Below are positions 8,962 to 18,543 of a DNA stretch of 64,000 nt, one piece after another. The first letter of the stretch is position 1; every line of letters begins with the position of its first letter. Location of the stretch: NCBI RefSeq assembly GCF_009828855.1, contig NZ_WUAG01000001.1, positions 2,046,001 to 2,110,000 of the forward strand. The letters run 5' to 3'. The notes beneath the pieces were generated by a model that worked only from the letters and a program-made list of their open reading frames with translations, had not been told where the DNA came from and did not search any database. Source of the stretch: Psychromonas sp. L1A2 (lineage in GTDB: Bacteria > Pseudomonadota > Gammaproteobacteria > Enterobacterales > Psychromonadaceae). The position numbers and the translations under genes are program-made.

Positions 8962-10271
8962 AAGCAGTCAGTGTTAAATATAAAGAGCATGAAGTCGGTG
9001 CGCTAAGCTTTAATAGTGAGACGGGCTTAGGTGCTTTTGAGTATGACGCCAGTTTCATCCGTAAAGGCATTGAGCTTTCACCTCTTAAAATGCCTTTATC
9101 GAAAAATATCTATAGCTTCCCTGGTCTTGAAAGAGAAACCTTTAAAGGACTACCTGGTTTAATTGCAGATTCACTCCCTGATGACTTTGGTAACTCAGTA
9201 TTAAATGCATGGGTTGCAAGTCAAGGTCGAACACCAGACAGTATATCGCCACTTGAAAGACTGCAATATACAGGAAAACGAGGAATGGGTGCATTAACTT
9301 ACTCCCCTGCAACTCAAGTTAAAAAATTTAATGCTTCAAATAAAATAGAAATACAATCACTAGTGTCCGTTGCACAAGAAATATTAACAGAAAGAGATAA
9401 CTTTAGTGCTGAACTAAAACATCCAGACCAACAAGACAAACAAGCAATGCTATCGCTTATGTCTGTAGGAATGAGTGCGGGTGGCGCAAGACCTAAAGCC
9501 GTATTAGCTTTTAATGAAGACTTCACACAAGTTAGATCAGGTCAAACCAACGTTCCAGTAGGCTATAAACATTATTTAATGAAGTTTGACGGTGTAAGTG
9601 AGCACAATAAAAGTAGTGAAACATTTGGTGACCCAATGGGTTTTGGCGCGATGGAATATGTTTATTATTTAATGGCTCGTAGCTGTGGCATTACTATGAC
9701 TGATTGCCATTTATTAAATGAAGGGGAAAGACGGCACTTTATCACTGAACGGTTTGATAGGATCGGGAATCAAAAAGTTCATACGCAAACTCTTAACGGT
9801 CTGGCACATGTAAGCTATAAACAGCCAGGTTCTTTTTCCTATGAGGAATTGATAGGCATAGCCAGACAATTAAAATTAAGCCAAGTAGAAGCAATGCAAC
9901 TATTTAAACGTATGGTATTTAATATAGTAGCAAGAAACCATGATGATCATGCTAAGAACTTTGCATTCATATTAAATGAACAAGATAAGTGGGCATTATC
10001 CCCTGCTTATGATATTGCATACAGCTACAAACCCGGTAATAAATGGGTGAATAATCACTGGATGAGTCTTGCAGGTAAAAGAGATAACTTCAATCGTGAA
10101 GATTTTTACAAATTCGAACGTCTCAGCCCTATATTTACTAAAGCAAAAATCAATGAAGTGATTGATGAAACGATTGAAATGGTTTCTCGATGGAAAATCT
10201 TAGCCATTGAACATGAAGTACCACGTTCATTAATAGAGGAAGTAAATAAAAACTTAAGGTTACACATCTAA
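8955..10271 (+). CDS. HipA-family Ser/Thr kinase toxin
   Basis: A 438-residue HipA-type kinase, close in length to E. coli HipA (440). Seen in the sequence: the N-terminal HipA_N region, the glycine-rich P-loop-like GMSAGGARPKAVLAF, the nucleotide-binding Lys region HYLMKFDG, ITERFDR, the catalytic loop NHDDHAKN (328-335; Asp330 fits the catalytic base) and the metal-binding PAYD (Asp353). All core residues appear intact, so the kinase is probably active. E. coli HipA phosphorylates glutamyl-tRNA synthetase and causes growth arrest; the target here is unknown. Translation is coupled to the antitoxin through a 7-nt overlap. The protein is also similar in layout to YjjJ-type stand-alone kinases, but the upstream HTH gene favours a HipBA module. 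Confidence 0.92.
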   Translation: MVEAVSVKYKEHEVGALSFNSETGLGAFEYDASFIRKGIELSPLKMPLSKNIYSFPGLERETFKGLPGLIADSLPDDFGNSVLNAWVASQGRTPDSISPLERLQYTGKRGMGALTYSPATQVKKFNASNKIEIQSLVSVAQEILTERDNFSAELKHPDQQDKQAMLSLMSVGMSAGGARPKAVLAFNEDFTQVRSGQTNVPVGYKHYLMKFDGVSEHNKSSETFGDPMGFGAMEYVYYLMARSCGITMTDCHLLNEGERRHFITERFDRIGNQKVHTQTLNGLAHVSYKQPGSFSYEELIGIARQLKLSQVEAMQLFKRMVFNIVARNHDDHAKNFAFILNEQDKWALSPAYDIAYSYKPGNKWVNNHWMSLAGKRDNFNREDFYKFERLSPIFTKAKINEVIDETIEMVSRWKILAIEHEVPRSLIEEVNKNLRLHI

Positions 10272-10339
10272 CGTAAAATTGATCAATCTTTTAACTCGTA
10301 GGCATATCTCTTTTATATTCTTTGTTACCCTAATTAAGG

Positions 10340-10377
10340 TAGTGAACAGATAACATCTTTATGTTGACTGTTCACTA
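10340..10377. terminator. Hairpin between convergent hipA-type gene and opgH
   Basis: TAGTGAACAG and CTGTTCACTA form a perfect 10-bp stem enclosing a second short stem (ACAT/ATGT). There is no clear T-run on either side, so it may act as a bidirectional 3'-end stabiliser rather than a classic terminator. Confidence 0.45.
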
Positions 10378-10466
10378 TGAGTATCAAGAATCGCTTTGTT
10401 AATTGCTTAATTATTCTTTATTTCTTTAGTTATTTAGAATAACTAAAAGTTACTTAGATAAATTAA

Positions 10467-12668
10467 CTACTTAGGTAAATTAGAAAGTGCTTTGAATAGA
10501 TTCGGTGTGGCTAACACTTCTGTTTGTTCTTGTTTAGTTAAATAACTCACTGCTTGATTGATATCCATAGCTTCACTAATTTTCATAGCGGCAGTTGCTT
10601 CAACAGAATTAACCTGCCCACGAGGACGCGGAGGGATATGATCAACAAAAGTCAAATGAATAGCATGCCATTGAGGGTTACTAGCTAATTCTACTAAGTT
10701 AGGACAACGCCTTAAAGTTTCTTCGTAAAAAAGACTTATCTCATCCATAGATTGTCGAATCAGCGGTCTTTGAGTCTCATCAGGAGTTTGTAACAAGTGC
10801 ATTTTTTTTATCAGGCCTCCCAACCACCAAGAGCCAGTCAACATAGATAAAGGTACAGAAAGCAACATACCCGCAATAGCTGGCGATAACCATACTAACA
10901 ATGCCAAAGAATTGAAATAGGCAGCAAAGGTTAAAAACACACCAAATATCATGTGCCAACGATGTCGATAGAATAAGTATTTAACAGGTAAGCTACCGTC
11001 ACCACGACGCTGTGGCTCCCAACCAGAATCTTGACCAATTAAAATCGACATAACAGCCCCGCTATGAATCAGCATCATAATAGGTGCAATAAGAGCAGAT
11101 ATAATCACTTCAAGAATGAAACTGAACGTTAATACAATAAAACCACCAGCACTTTTCCTTGATTTTCCATCAAGCATGTATGAAATAAATCCAAGTGTTT
11201 TTGGTGTAAATAAAATGATCATCGTAAATATAAACAAACTCAAAGCACGCGCGGCATCCATCGTCGGCCAAGATGGAAAAAATGAAAATTCGTTAGCAAA
11301 ATATTCAGGTCGAATAAATTCAGCTTGTAAAGAAAGTCCTAGCCCAACCATAATAAGCATTAACCATAGCGGAGAAGATAAATAAGACATAATCCCCGTC
11401 AGCAAATGTATACGGCTCACCCAATGTAAGCCTTTAGCTGTAATAATACGACCATGTTGTAAATTACCCTGACACCAACGACGATCTCTAATAGCAAGGT
11501 CGGTCATTGTAGGAGGACTCTCTTCATAGGACCCCTCTAAGTCCGAGGCAATAATAACACTCCAACCAGCTCGTCGTATTAACGCGGCTTCAACAAAGTC
11601 ATGACTAAGAATATGTCCACCAAACGGAGGTGGGCCTTTAAGATCTGGTAAACCCGCAGAAGACATAAATGCTTCACTACGTATAATGGCATTGTGCCCC
11701 CAAAAATTACCTTCTTTATCTGTCCACCAAGCAAGGCCACTCCCTACTACAGGCCCATATATACAGGTTGCAAATTGTTGTAATCTAGCCATTAACGTAG
11801 TGCCATTAATTAACTGCGGAATAGTTTGAATTAACCCAGTATCAGGATCAGCTTCCATACGACGAGTTAGTTCTACTATCGTATCAGCTTCCATTAAACT
11901 ATCAGCATCTAATACTAATAAGTGATCATAATTACTGCCCCAACGACGACAAAAATCGGCTACATTACCTGCCTTTCTTGCGGTATTTTTGTGCCTACGA
12001 CGATAGTACACATTAATCGTTTTACCTATCCGCTCTCGTAATAAATGAAAACAAGTTTCTTCTGCTAAAATGACATCAGGGTCAGTTGTATCACTTATCA
12101 CAAACCAATCAAACGCACTTCCCTCTCCTAATTTACTAACAGCAGAGGCCATTACGTCAATTGAAGCAAAAACTTGATCGGGTGCTTCATTATAAGTTGG
12201 CATTAATACCGCGGTTCTACTCATTAATTTTGTTGTTAAGCACTCAGAGGGACATCGTCTTTGACGAAGCACTAAAAAGAACCCCACAATTGAACTACTA
12301 AAAGCGACGGTGATCCAACTAAACGTTAAACCGAATAAAAGTAGAAATAAATATTGAACAAAGGTCACTTGCCCAACAGTCAAGACTGAGCGCATTTCAT
12401 TGATACCCCAGATAGACAGCAATAAAGCAGAGCCAAGTACTAACAAGCGTCGTCCCCCATGAGAATCACAACCGTTAGCATTGATTGGAGAACGTTTATT
12501 TTTTGTATCAAAACTATCTAAGGATTGTGCGGGCATATTGCCGACAACCTGGTCTGGCATTCCTGGTTTAACATCCGATAAACTTGAATGAATTGCTTTA
12601 GAACCGTCTACTTTAATATCAGATTGCCTATCAAATTCATCGAGTTTTAAAGAACTTAATTTGTCCAT
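10467..12668 (-). CDS. opgH: Osmoregulated periplasmic glucan glucosyltransferase
   Basis: OpgH (MdoH) is the inner-membrane GT2 glycosyltransferase that polymerises UDP-glucose into the linear beta-glucan backbone of osmoregulated periplasmic glucans. Visible: two N-terminal membrane helices, the GT2 domain with PTYNEAP, the metal-binding DAD in LVLDADSL (254-256), FWGHNAI, SHDFVEA and RDRRWCQGN (394-402; the R-W product-binding motif), then several C-terminal membrane helices. At 733 residues it is shorter than E. coli OpgH (847), mostly at the termini. A TTG start 12 nt further upstream is possible, but ATG at 12668 is preferred; it overlaps the end of opgG by 13 nt, indicating translational coupling. 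Confidence 0.95.
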   Translation of the reverse strand: MDKLSSLKLDEFDRQSDIKVDGSKAIHSSLSDVKPGMPDQVVGNMPAQSLDSFDTKNKRSPINANGCDSHGGRRLLVLGSALLLSIWGINEMRSVLTVGQVTFVQYLFLLLFGLTFSWITVAFSSSIVGFFLVLRQRRCPSECLTTKLMSRTAVLMPTYNEAPDQVFASIDVMASAVSKLGEGSAFDWFVISDTTDPDVILAEETCFHLLRERIGKTINVYYRRRHKNTARKAGNVADFCRRWGSNYDHLLVLDADSLMEADTIVELTRRMEADPDTGLIQTIPQLINGTTLMARLQQFATCIYGPVVGSGLAWWTDKEGNFWGHNAIIRSEAFMSSAGLPDLKGPPPFGGHILSHDFVEAALIRRAGWSVIIASDLEGSYEESPPTMTDLAIRDRRWCQGNLQHGRIITAKGLHWVSRIHLLTGIMSYLSSPLWLMLIMVGLGLSLQAEFIRPEYFANEFSFFPSWPTMDAARALSLFIFTMIILFTPKTLGFISYMLDGKSRKSAGGFIVLTFSFILEVIISALIAPIMMLIHSGAVMSILIGQDSGWEPQRRGDGSLPVKYLFYRHRWHMIFGVFLTFAAYFNSLALLVWLSPAIAGMLLSVPLSMLTGSWWLGGLIKKMHLLQTPDETQRPLIRQSMDEISLFYEETLRRCPNLVELASNPQWHAIHLTFVDHIPPRPRGQVNSVEATAAMKISEAMDINQAVSYLTKQEQTEVLATPNLFKALSNLPK

Positions 12669-14254
12669 TGATACATCCAAGTTTCTGCTTTACGACCATC
12701 TGAAAAAGCTAAGTCTAACCGTAATTCAATTAACTCTAGGTCTAAGGGATCAAGTTCAAATGTAACACGATAGCCATTATTATGAGGGTTATCAGTCACT
12801 ACGATATTATGAATTTCGCCAGCAGAATTTTTAACGGTTGCTTCAGGAGCTTGCTTTTCAACATTAAGCAATGGGTTAGGAAACTTATAATCAATAACAA
12901 ATAAGCGTTTGGGTGTTGGTCCATTAATACCAGCACGTCCACTTTTTGTTGAATCAACAATTGCTTCACCTTGTTCAACGGTAGGTTTTGTCCCCCAAAA
13001 TAAGCGGTAAGAAAATTGATATTCAGAACCAGCGGGAATCACTTTACTAGGAGCCCAATAAGCAACAATATTATCGTTTATTTCAGAGTCAGTGGGAATT
13101 TCAACCAACACTACGGCGCCTTTAGACCAATTACCAACAGGTTCAACCCATAAACTAGGACGACGTTCATATTGAGCCTCTAAATCCTCGAAATTATTAA
13201 AGTCACGATTGCGTTGAATAAGGCCAAAACCTAACGGTGCATTATCTGAAAAAGCACTAATTTGTAGGTTAGTGGGATTTCGTAATGGACGCCATAACCG
13301 TTCCCCTCGTCCATTAACTATCAATAATCCATCAGAGTCATGAACACGAGGACGGAAGTCATCTACATTTTCACGACCGTATGAAGAAAACATAAACATA
13401 CTTGTTTCAGCGGCTAAACCTACTTTATCTAAATCGACCCGAGGAAAAAGTGTCGCTTCAATGTCCATCACCGTATTTTCACCTGGACGTATAGTAAAAC
13501 GATAGGATCCTGTTGTGCTCGGACTATCTAACAACGCATAAACAACAATTGAGGCACTTTCATTAGTTGGTTTTTCAATCCAAAAAGCACGAAAACTAGG
13601 AAATTCTTCGCCTTCAGGATCCGCTGTTTTTAACGCTAAGCCTCGTGAAGATAATCCATATGCTTGATGTTTACCTAAAGACCTAAAATAACTTCCTCCT
13701 TGAAAAACAGCTAGTTCATCGAAGTAGTTTGAATTATTTAAAGGGTTATGCAAACGCAGTCCAGCAAAACCAATATCCTCGGTGGGTAATGGTTTTTGCA
13801 TGACTTCCCCTGTAGTAAACATGCTAGGGTCATAACGTAAGTGAGTAGAAACACCATCATCCACAATCGCGACTTCCACAGTTTCTTTGAAATAAAAGCC
13901 ACGATGAAAAAGTTGCATTTGAAATGGTAACTCCCCCCCTGCCCAGATCGAAGAAATTGGATTAAAACGAATATCCCGATATTCATCGTAATTCAAATCT
14001 TGCAAACTAGAAGGTAAAGTAAGATTAGGTTCTTGGTAAGCTTCTTTAGACAGTTTACGCGCTAAATCTGTAACCGTGTTACGGTCAAATTTTCCATTAA
14101 TAGTGTAAAGTGCTTTCGTTGAATTCATCGTTTTTGATGTTTCAGCTTGTGTCACTAAAGGAATAATTGAAATAGTTATACTGGGTAACAAAAAGCCCAT
14201 TAGACTCAATTTTTTACAAAAGTTGGAACGTAAAGACTTGTGTAATAAATGCAT
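12656..14254 (-). CDS. opgG: Periplasmic glucan biosynthesis protein OpgG
   Basis: OpgG (MdoG) acts in the periplasm on the glucan backbone made by OpgH and is required for branched glucan production. The 532-residue protein has a long N-terminal signal region (positively charged up to about residue 16, hydrophobic to about 35, then TQAETS). Family stretches are visible: YRDIRFNP, FFHRGFYF-like LFHRGFYFKETVEV, GFAGLRLHNP, YFRSLGKHQAYGLSSRGLAL, FWIEKP and the C-terminal Ig-like part. Length fits the family (about 510). It is the first gene of a two-gene opgGH operon, as in enterobacteria, and has a 740-bp non-coding region upstream that may hold an osmoregulated promoter. Confidence 0.95.
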   Translation of the reverse strand: MHLLHKSLRSNFCKKLSLMGFLLPSITISIIPLVTQAETSKTMNSTKALYTINGKFDRNTVTDLARKLSKEAYQEPNLTLPSSLQDLNYDEYRDIRFNPISSIWAGGELPFQMQLFHRGFYFKETVEVAIVDDGVSTHLRYDPSMFTTGEVMQKPLPTEDIGFAGLRLHNPLNNSNYFDELAVFQGGSYFRSLGKHQAYGLSSRGLALKTADPEGEEFPSFRAFWIEKPTNESASIVVYALLDSPSTTGSYRFTIRPGENTVMDIEATLFPRVDLDKVGLAAETSMFMFSSYGRENVDDFRPRVHDSDGLLIVNGRGERLWRPLRNPTNLQISAFSDNAPLGFGLIQRNRDFNNFEDLEAQYERRPSLWVEPVGNWSKGAVVLVEIPTDSEINDNIVAYWAPSKVIPAGSEYQFSYRLFWGTKPTVEQGEAIVDSTKSGRAGINGPTPKRLFVIDYKFPNPLLNVEKQAPEATVKNSAGEIHNIVVTDNPHNNGYRVTFELDPLDLELIELRLDLAFSDGRKAETWMYQWTN

Positions 14255-14996
14255 ATATTTAAACTCTTAAGTGTTGAATAAAAAACAATTAACTAAACTA
14301 ACCAGCCAAATAAATTCAATGCAATACAAAATCAATCCTAACGAGATATACGCTTTTTTTGTATTCTCCAAATATAATTAAATAGAATAATATTTTAAAA
14401 ATACGGAGTAATTCATTTAAGTACTTGATTTAATGATTCGTATATTAGAATTTAAAAATAGTTTTATTTTGATATAAAATAACTTTTAAATTCATAAAAA
14501 ATACACAATTAGTAATAGTTAAGTAGATAAAACAAAGACTTTCATAACTATCGACTACTAAATGAACTATAAGTTCTAAAATAATCATCAATAGAATGAC
14601 TTAATACTGAGAGATATTAATGACGATCATAATGTCAGTTGATCCTTCTATAGAGATCTGACTTTTATCTACATTTTTAATTTTTTATTTGTAATACGTG
14701 TGGGCTAGAGGCTTTGAAGTAAGATGAAAAACTACATCTGTTTTTTATTTGAGTTGGAGAATAAAAATACAAACTTAATATGACCATAAAACACCAATAA
14801 GATGAAGCGAGTACATAAACCTAAGATCATGATTAAAAGCATTAACGACGTACTACAAATTCATTTGATTAAAACATACGACGTTTTCATCAAAAAAACA
14901 CGGTGAATTAAGGTAGATAAATAGGATATCCAATTTGCATTTCCAACTAATAAGGTTGAGTATATTAACCACTTATTAATCAAGTAGAGAGTGGAT
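14255..14996. other. AT-rich intergenic region between divergent opgG and yigL
   Basis: About 740 bp without a convincing reading frame, repeat or RNA. It must contain the divergent promoters of opgGH and yigL, but no box was clear enough to call. Confidence 0.5.
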
Positions 14997-15803
14997 ATGT
15001 ATCAGATTGTTGCATCAGATCTGGATGGCACATTGTTGACATCTAAACATCAAATAACAGCTTATACCAAACAAGTCCTCACACAATTACACCAACAAGG
15101 AAAAGCCTTTATATTTGCTACAGGCCGACATCATGTAGATGTTGCAGATATGCGCAAAAAAGTTGGTATTCCTGCTTTCATGATCACCTCTAATGGTGCA
15201 CGTGTTCATAACAGCGACAATCAAATCATTTTTGAAAAGAATATTAATCCACTGATCATTCAAAACATGATGAAAATCCTTGCAACAGATAACACTATTC
15301 AAGTTAATTTGTATCAAAAAGATGATTGGTTAGTTAGCCGAGAAGATTTTTACGACACCAATAACCGTGAGCACTTCTCCTATAAAGTCTTTGATATCAA
15401 TAACCCGCCAGTAGATGGCATCGCAAAGATATTTATAAAACATCAAGATCGAAGCCACGATAAATTGGCGTTATTAGAATCTAAACTTAATCAGTTATTT
15501 GCAGATAATGTCCATATCACTTTCTCATCACCTTGTTGTCTTGAAATCATGGATGTAGGTGTATCGAAAGGACAAGCGCTTGAAGCCGTTGCTAAAATAA
15601 AAGGTTACGAATTAAAAGATTGCATCGCTTTTGGTGACGGTATGAATGATTTTGAAATGCTTTCAATGGCAGGAAAAGGCTTAATAATGCAAACAGCACA
15701 TCACAAAGTAAAGGAAGCTTTACCCAACCTTGAAGTAATTGGTAAATGTGACGATGAAGCAGTGGCAAATTACCTTTCTAACTATTTGTTAATAAAAGAT
15801 TAA
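14997..15803 (+). CDS. yigL: HAD-IIB sugar/pyridoxal phosphate phosphatase YigL
   Basis: A 268-residue Cof-type HAD phosphatase. Motif I is ASDLDGTLL with nucleophile Asp8 and Asp10, motif II is MITSNGA, and motif IV is FGDGMNDFEMLSMAG. The start MYQIVASDLDGTLL, together with FATGRHHVDV, MITSNGARVH and GVSKGQALEAVAK, matches E. coli YigL closely. YigL dephosphorylates pyridoxal phosphate and phosphosugars and is a target of the SgrS sugar-stress RNA in enterics. The frame extends to a GTG at 14991, but ATG 14997 is chosen because AGAGAG lies at proper spacing before it and the family begins MYQ. It stands alone between opgG and the KefB-like gene. Confidence 0.92.
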   Translation: MYQIVASDLDGTLLTSKHQITAYTKQVLTQLHQQGKAFIFATGRHHVDVADMRKKVGIPAFMITSNGARVHNSDNQIIFEKNINPLIIQNMMKILATDNTIQVNLYQKDDWLVSREDFYDTNNREHFSYKVFDINNPPVDGIAKIFIKHQDRSHDKLALLESKLNQLFADNVHITFSSPCCLEIMDVGVSKGQALEAVAKIKGYELKDCIAFGDGMNDFEMLSMAGKGLIMQTAHHKVKEALPNLEVIGKCDDEAVANYLSNYLLIKD

Positions 15804-15985
15804 TCACATTTAACATTATAAAAAAACAAACAAACATTAAACTACTAAGTGATGCTACATGCATTCTAACTATCTTTAAAACAGATAAAAGGTAAGTCTA
15901 CAGCAAATGGAATTGCAGTAAACTTGTCCTGTTTATTATCTACTCATAGTACTCATGAAGTTAACTATCAATCATTTTTTAAAAT

Positions 15986-17623
15986 CTAATTATGTTCTAC
16001 AGGCTCTGATGATGCTAAGGCTTTTGTAACTTGGCTATGTTGCACTAACAACATGGCAGTCTCATGCTGTGCATGTACAAAAGAATTAATAGAAAGATCG
16101 GCTAGCAGTTCCTTTTCATCTAAGCTATTAATTTTAACCACTAGATTGGCTTGAGGGTGATATTCCAATACTGACTCACAAATTATCTTAATATTTCGAA
16201 TCGAATTAACCGTCAAAATAATACTAGAAGATAACTCTATTTTGAGTGACTCTAATACTGGTTGTTTATCTAAGTGACCAAAATAAGCGTGATAGCCTCT
16301 TTTTCTAGCAATTAAGACATGTTGCAAGTTATCTGAAATGATCAAGAAATTCTTATTTTTACTGTGTAACTCTTTAGCAACTATTCTGCCTAACGTATCA
16401 AAACCACAAATAACCGTGTGGTGATCAATCGCTACTGGCGTAATTTTATCTGCTTCAAAAAACTCAGTAACAAACAGAGAAGCCAATTTATAAATATTAT
16501 TAACCATAAATGGCGTGATGATCATCGATAACACAGTCACCAAAATAAGGAAACCGCCAAGCTCTTCAGACAATAAGTTTTGACTTGTTGCTAAAGCAAA
16601 AATAGCAAAGGAAAACTCTCCTACCTGACACAACGCCAATGCAGATTTTATAGAGTCACTTTTATTCGACTCTTGTCTTATTAAAAAGTACACAACTGTT
16701 GCTTTAACCAGCATTGTGGTCACTAAAATACCAGCAACTAAATGCAAATGAGTTAAGAAATAAAGGACATCTATTTTAGTGCCGATGGAAAAGAAAAAGG
16801 CTCCTAATAATAAATCTTTATAAGAAGCAATATCAGACTCAACTTTTACATGGAAATGACTTTCAGCAATGATCATGCCCGCAATAAAAGCGCCTAAAGA
16901 ATAAGTAAACCCCATTTCATGAGCAACCAACGACGCACCTAATACAATGGTTAAAACAGAGCCAAGAAACATCTCTTCCATTCTAGCTCTACTTGAAAAG
17001 TGTAATAACCATTCAATAATTTTTTTACCTAACGTGAACATGAAGACAATGACTAAACAGGCGTAAAGTGTGGTTTTTAGCAAAACATCACCAACTGATA
17101 GCCCTTCTTTTGCTAAAAAACCAATTAACAACAAAATAGGAATAACCGCTAAATCTTGGAATATTAAAATCGCTACCGACTTTTCTCCATAAGGCGTCAC
17201 AATATCTTTAGATTTTTTAAGATAAGTCACTACGATTGCCGTTGACGATAAACTAAAAGCCAAAGCAATAATAATCGCAGAAGTGGTATCAAGATTAACT
17301 AAGTAAAAAGCGATTAAAAAGATAATCACAGAGCTCGCAACAACTTGCACAAAACCATTTACGAAAATTATTTTGCGAAGCTTTTTCAGTTTAGAAAAAG
17401 ACATTTCTAAACCTATGGTAAACATCAAGAAAACAATACCAAACTCGCCTATTAACTCTAGTGATGAAAGATCTGCATGACCATTAAAATCAAAAATATT
17501 ACTGATAATGGTGCCCGTGATGATATACCCCACGATGTGTGAAATAGCGAATTTAGTAAGCACAATATTAATAATACTTGCGATGGCTAATGAGATAGCA
17601 AGAATAATAAGTATCGAGTCCAT
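15986..17623 (-). CDS. CPA2 cation:proton antiporter (KefB/YbaL-like) with TrkA-N domain
   Basis: A 545-residue inner-membrane protein. About the first 385 residues form the CPA2 monovalent cation:proton antiporter core with 12-13 helices; GEFGIVFLMFTIGLEMSF, FSLSSTAIV and the LGAFIAGMIIAESHF helix are typical. The remainder is a cytoplasmic RCK/TrkA-N Rossmann domain beginning HHTVICGFDTLGRIVAKEL (about residue 400), whose glycine-rich turn binds a nucleotide. KefB/KefC proteins release K+ in exchange for H+ during electrophile stress; here there is no ancillary KefF/KefG gene, so a general K+/H+ or Na+/H+ antiport role is equally possible. It is followed, across a long gap, by the Na+/H+ antiporter nhaD. 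Confidence 0.88.
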   Translation of the reverse strand: MDSILIILAISLAIASIINIVLTKFAISHIVGYIITGTIISNIFDFNGHADLSSLELIGEFGIVFLMFTIGLEMSFSKLKKLRKIIFVNGFVQVVASSVIIFLIAFYLVNLDTTSAIIIALAFSLSSTAIVVTYLKKSKDIVTPYGEKSVAILIFQDLAVIPILLLIGFLAKEGLSVGDVLLKTTLYACLVIVFMFTLGKKIIEWLLHFSSRARMEEMFLGSVLTIVLGASLVAHEMGFTYSLGAFIAGMIIAESHFHVKVESDIASYKDLLLGAFFFSIGTKIDVLYFLTHLHLVAGILVTTMLVKATVVYFLIRQESNKSDSIKSALALCQVGEFSFAIFALATSQNLLSEELGGFLILVTVLSMIITPFMVNNIYKLASLFVTEFFEADKITPVAIDHHTVICGFDTLGRIVAKELHSKNKNFLIISDNLQHVLIARKRGYHAYFGHLDKQPVLESLKIELSSSIILTVNSIRNIKIICESVLEYHPQANLVVKINSLDEKELLADLSINSFVHAQHETAMLLVQHSQVTKALASSEPVEHN

Positions 17624-17909
17624 GTAGGGCCTTAAGTAAGAGAGTTAGTAGTCAATAATATATAACGTAGATCACATCTCACAAACTATTTTCTCAAAAT
17701 AAATGGCCAATAATTAATTATTTTTATATTAAAAAAAGATATCTATGCACTTTATTAACAGTTACTTACCGACTACTACGGAATAAAACATCCTATCTTT
17801 AACAATATGTAATAAATGATGAAAAATTAAGCATAAAAATATAACTACCCCCATTACCGTACAAGGTGCTTTACTCAGTCATTAGCTTGATTTCAAATCA
17901 AGACCCAAC

Positions 17910-17984
17910 ATGAATACAATGGCTAGTTCATATCTGTATAGTTGGCTTTCAAGCAAACGACCTAAAGGGCAAGCAGTGAAGTAA
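17910..17984 (+). CDS. Possible 24-residue small protein (uncertain)
   Basis: An ATG-initiated frame encodes MNTMASSYLYSWLSSKRPKG followed by QAVK and a TAA stop. It lies in the least AT-rich part of the long spacer before nhaD and has a balanced amino-acid composition, a basic C-terminus and several aromatic residues. Against it: no Shine-Dalgarno is visible, the frame is very short, and I do not recognise a family. It could be chance, a leader peptide, or part of a structured RNA. I list it only because the surrounding island is compositionally distinct. Confidence 0.15.
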   Translation: MNTMASSYLYSWLSSKRPKGQAVK

Positions 17985-18323
17985 ACATCTTGGTTGTTAG
18001 ACAGTATCGATGTTTCTTTATTTTTTACCTCTTAATTATTAACTCTCAAATTATTAGCTCTCTAATTATTAAGAAGACTAATAATCTATGTAGCCTGTAA
18101 ATTAAAATAAGATAAGACACAAAAGAAAACACTTCAGAAGTAAACATCCCAAGAACACTATGCCTGACCACTAAAGGAACAATAAATAAGTAAACTAATT
18201 AAATAATCATACAAATAGACAATATATTGACCGAAGATAAGGTTTTAAGCCAAAAAGTGATTAAACTTTTAACATTCAGATTATTAATGCAAAAATAATT
18301 TTTCTAAAAAAATCTTTAACTTA

Positions 18324-18483
18324 TACCGATTAGATTAAATATGTTATCGAAATTTTGCGCTGGAAAAACAGTTCAATTCAAGGCGTAAATTGACGTAAAT
18401 GGGCATTCCCTTTACGAAATTTACAACGAGGAAGCAGGCTGTTTTAACACGTAAAATAGATAAGCTATTTATTGTGATGGGTA
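18324..18483 (+). mobile_element. MITE family 1, short (160-bp) copy with TTA duplication
   Basis: Runs from TACCGATTAGATTAAATA to GTGATGGGTA with exact TTA duplications at 18321-18323 and 18484-18486. Nested inverted arms are visible: GTAAATTGACGTAAA against TTTACGAAATTTAC, and AAAACAG against CTGTTTT. The transcript of either strand would fold into a long hairpin. It ends 60 bp before the nhaD start codon, so it may affect that promoter. Confidence 0.92.
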
Positions 18484-18543
18484 TTACACATTAAATGACA
18501 ATGAAAAATCTATTCGTGCTTACACAGTTTTAAAGGGGATAAA

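Larger units (their letters stand above)
17624..18543. other. 920-bp non-coding region between divergent KefB-like gene and nhaD
   Basis: Unusually long spacer. It contains a less AT-rich island at about 17860-18000 with a 7-bp hairpin (CTTGATT/AATCAAG, 17887-17903 region) and a 24-codon frame (17910-17984), short AT-rich near-repeats around 18030-18075, and a MITE (18324-18483). The island has no assigned function. Confidence 0.5.

Noticed and set aside
17860-18000. Known riboswitch class (c-di-GMP, Na+ or Li+ sensing) before nhaD
   Set aside because: I could not match the conserved core of any class I know; kept only as an unexplained island.
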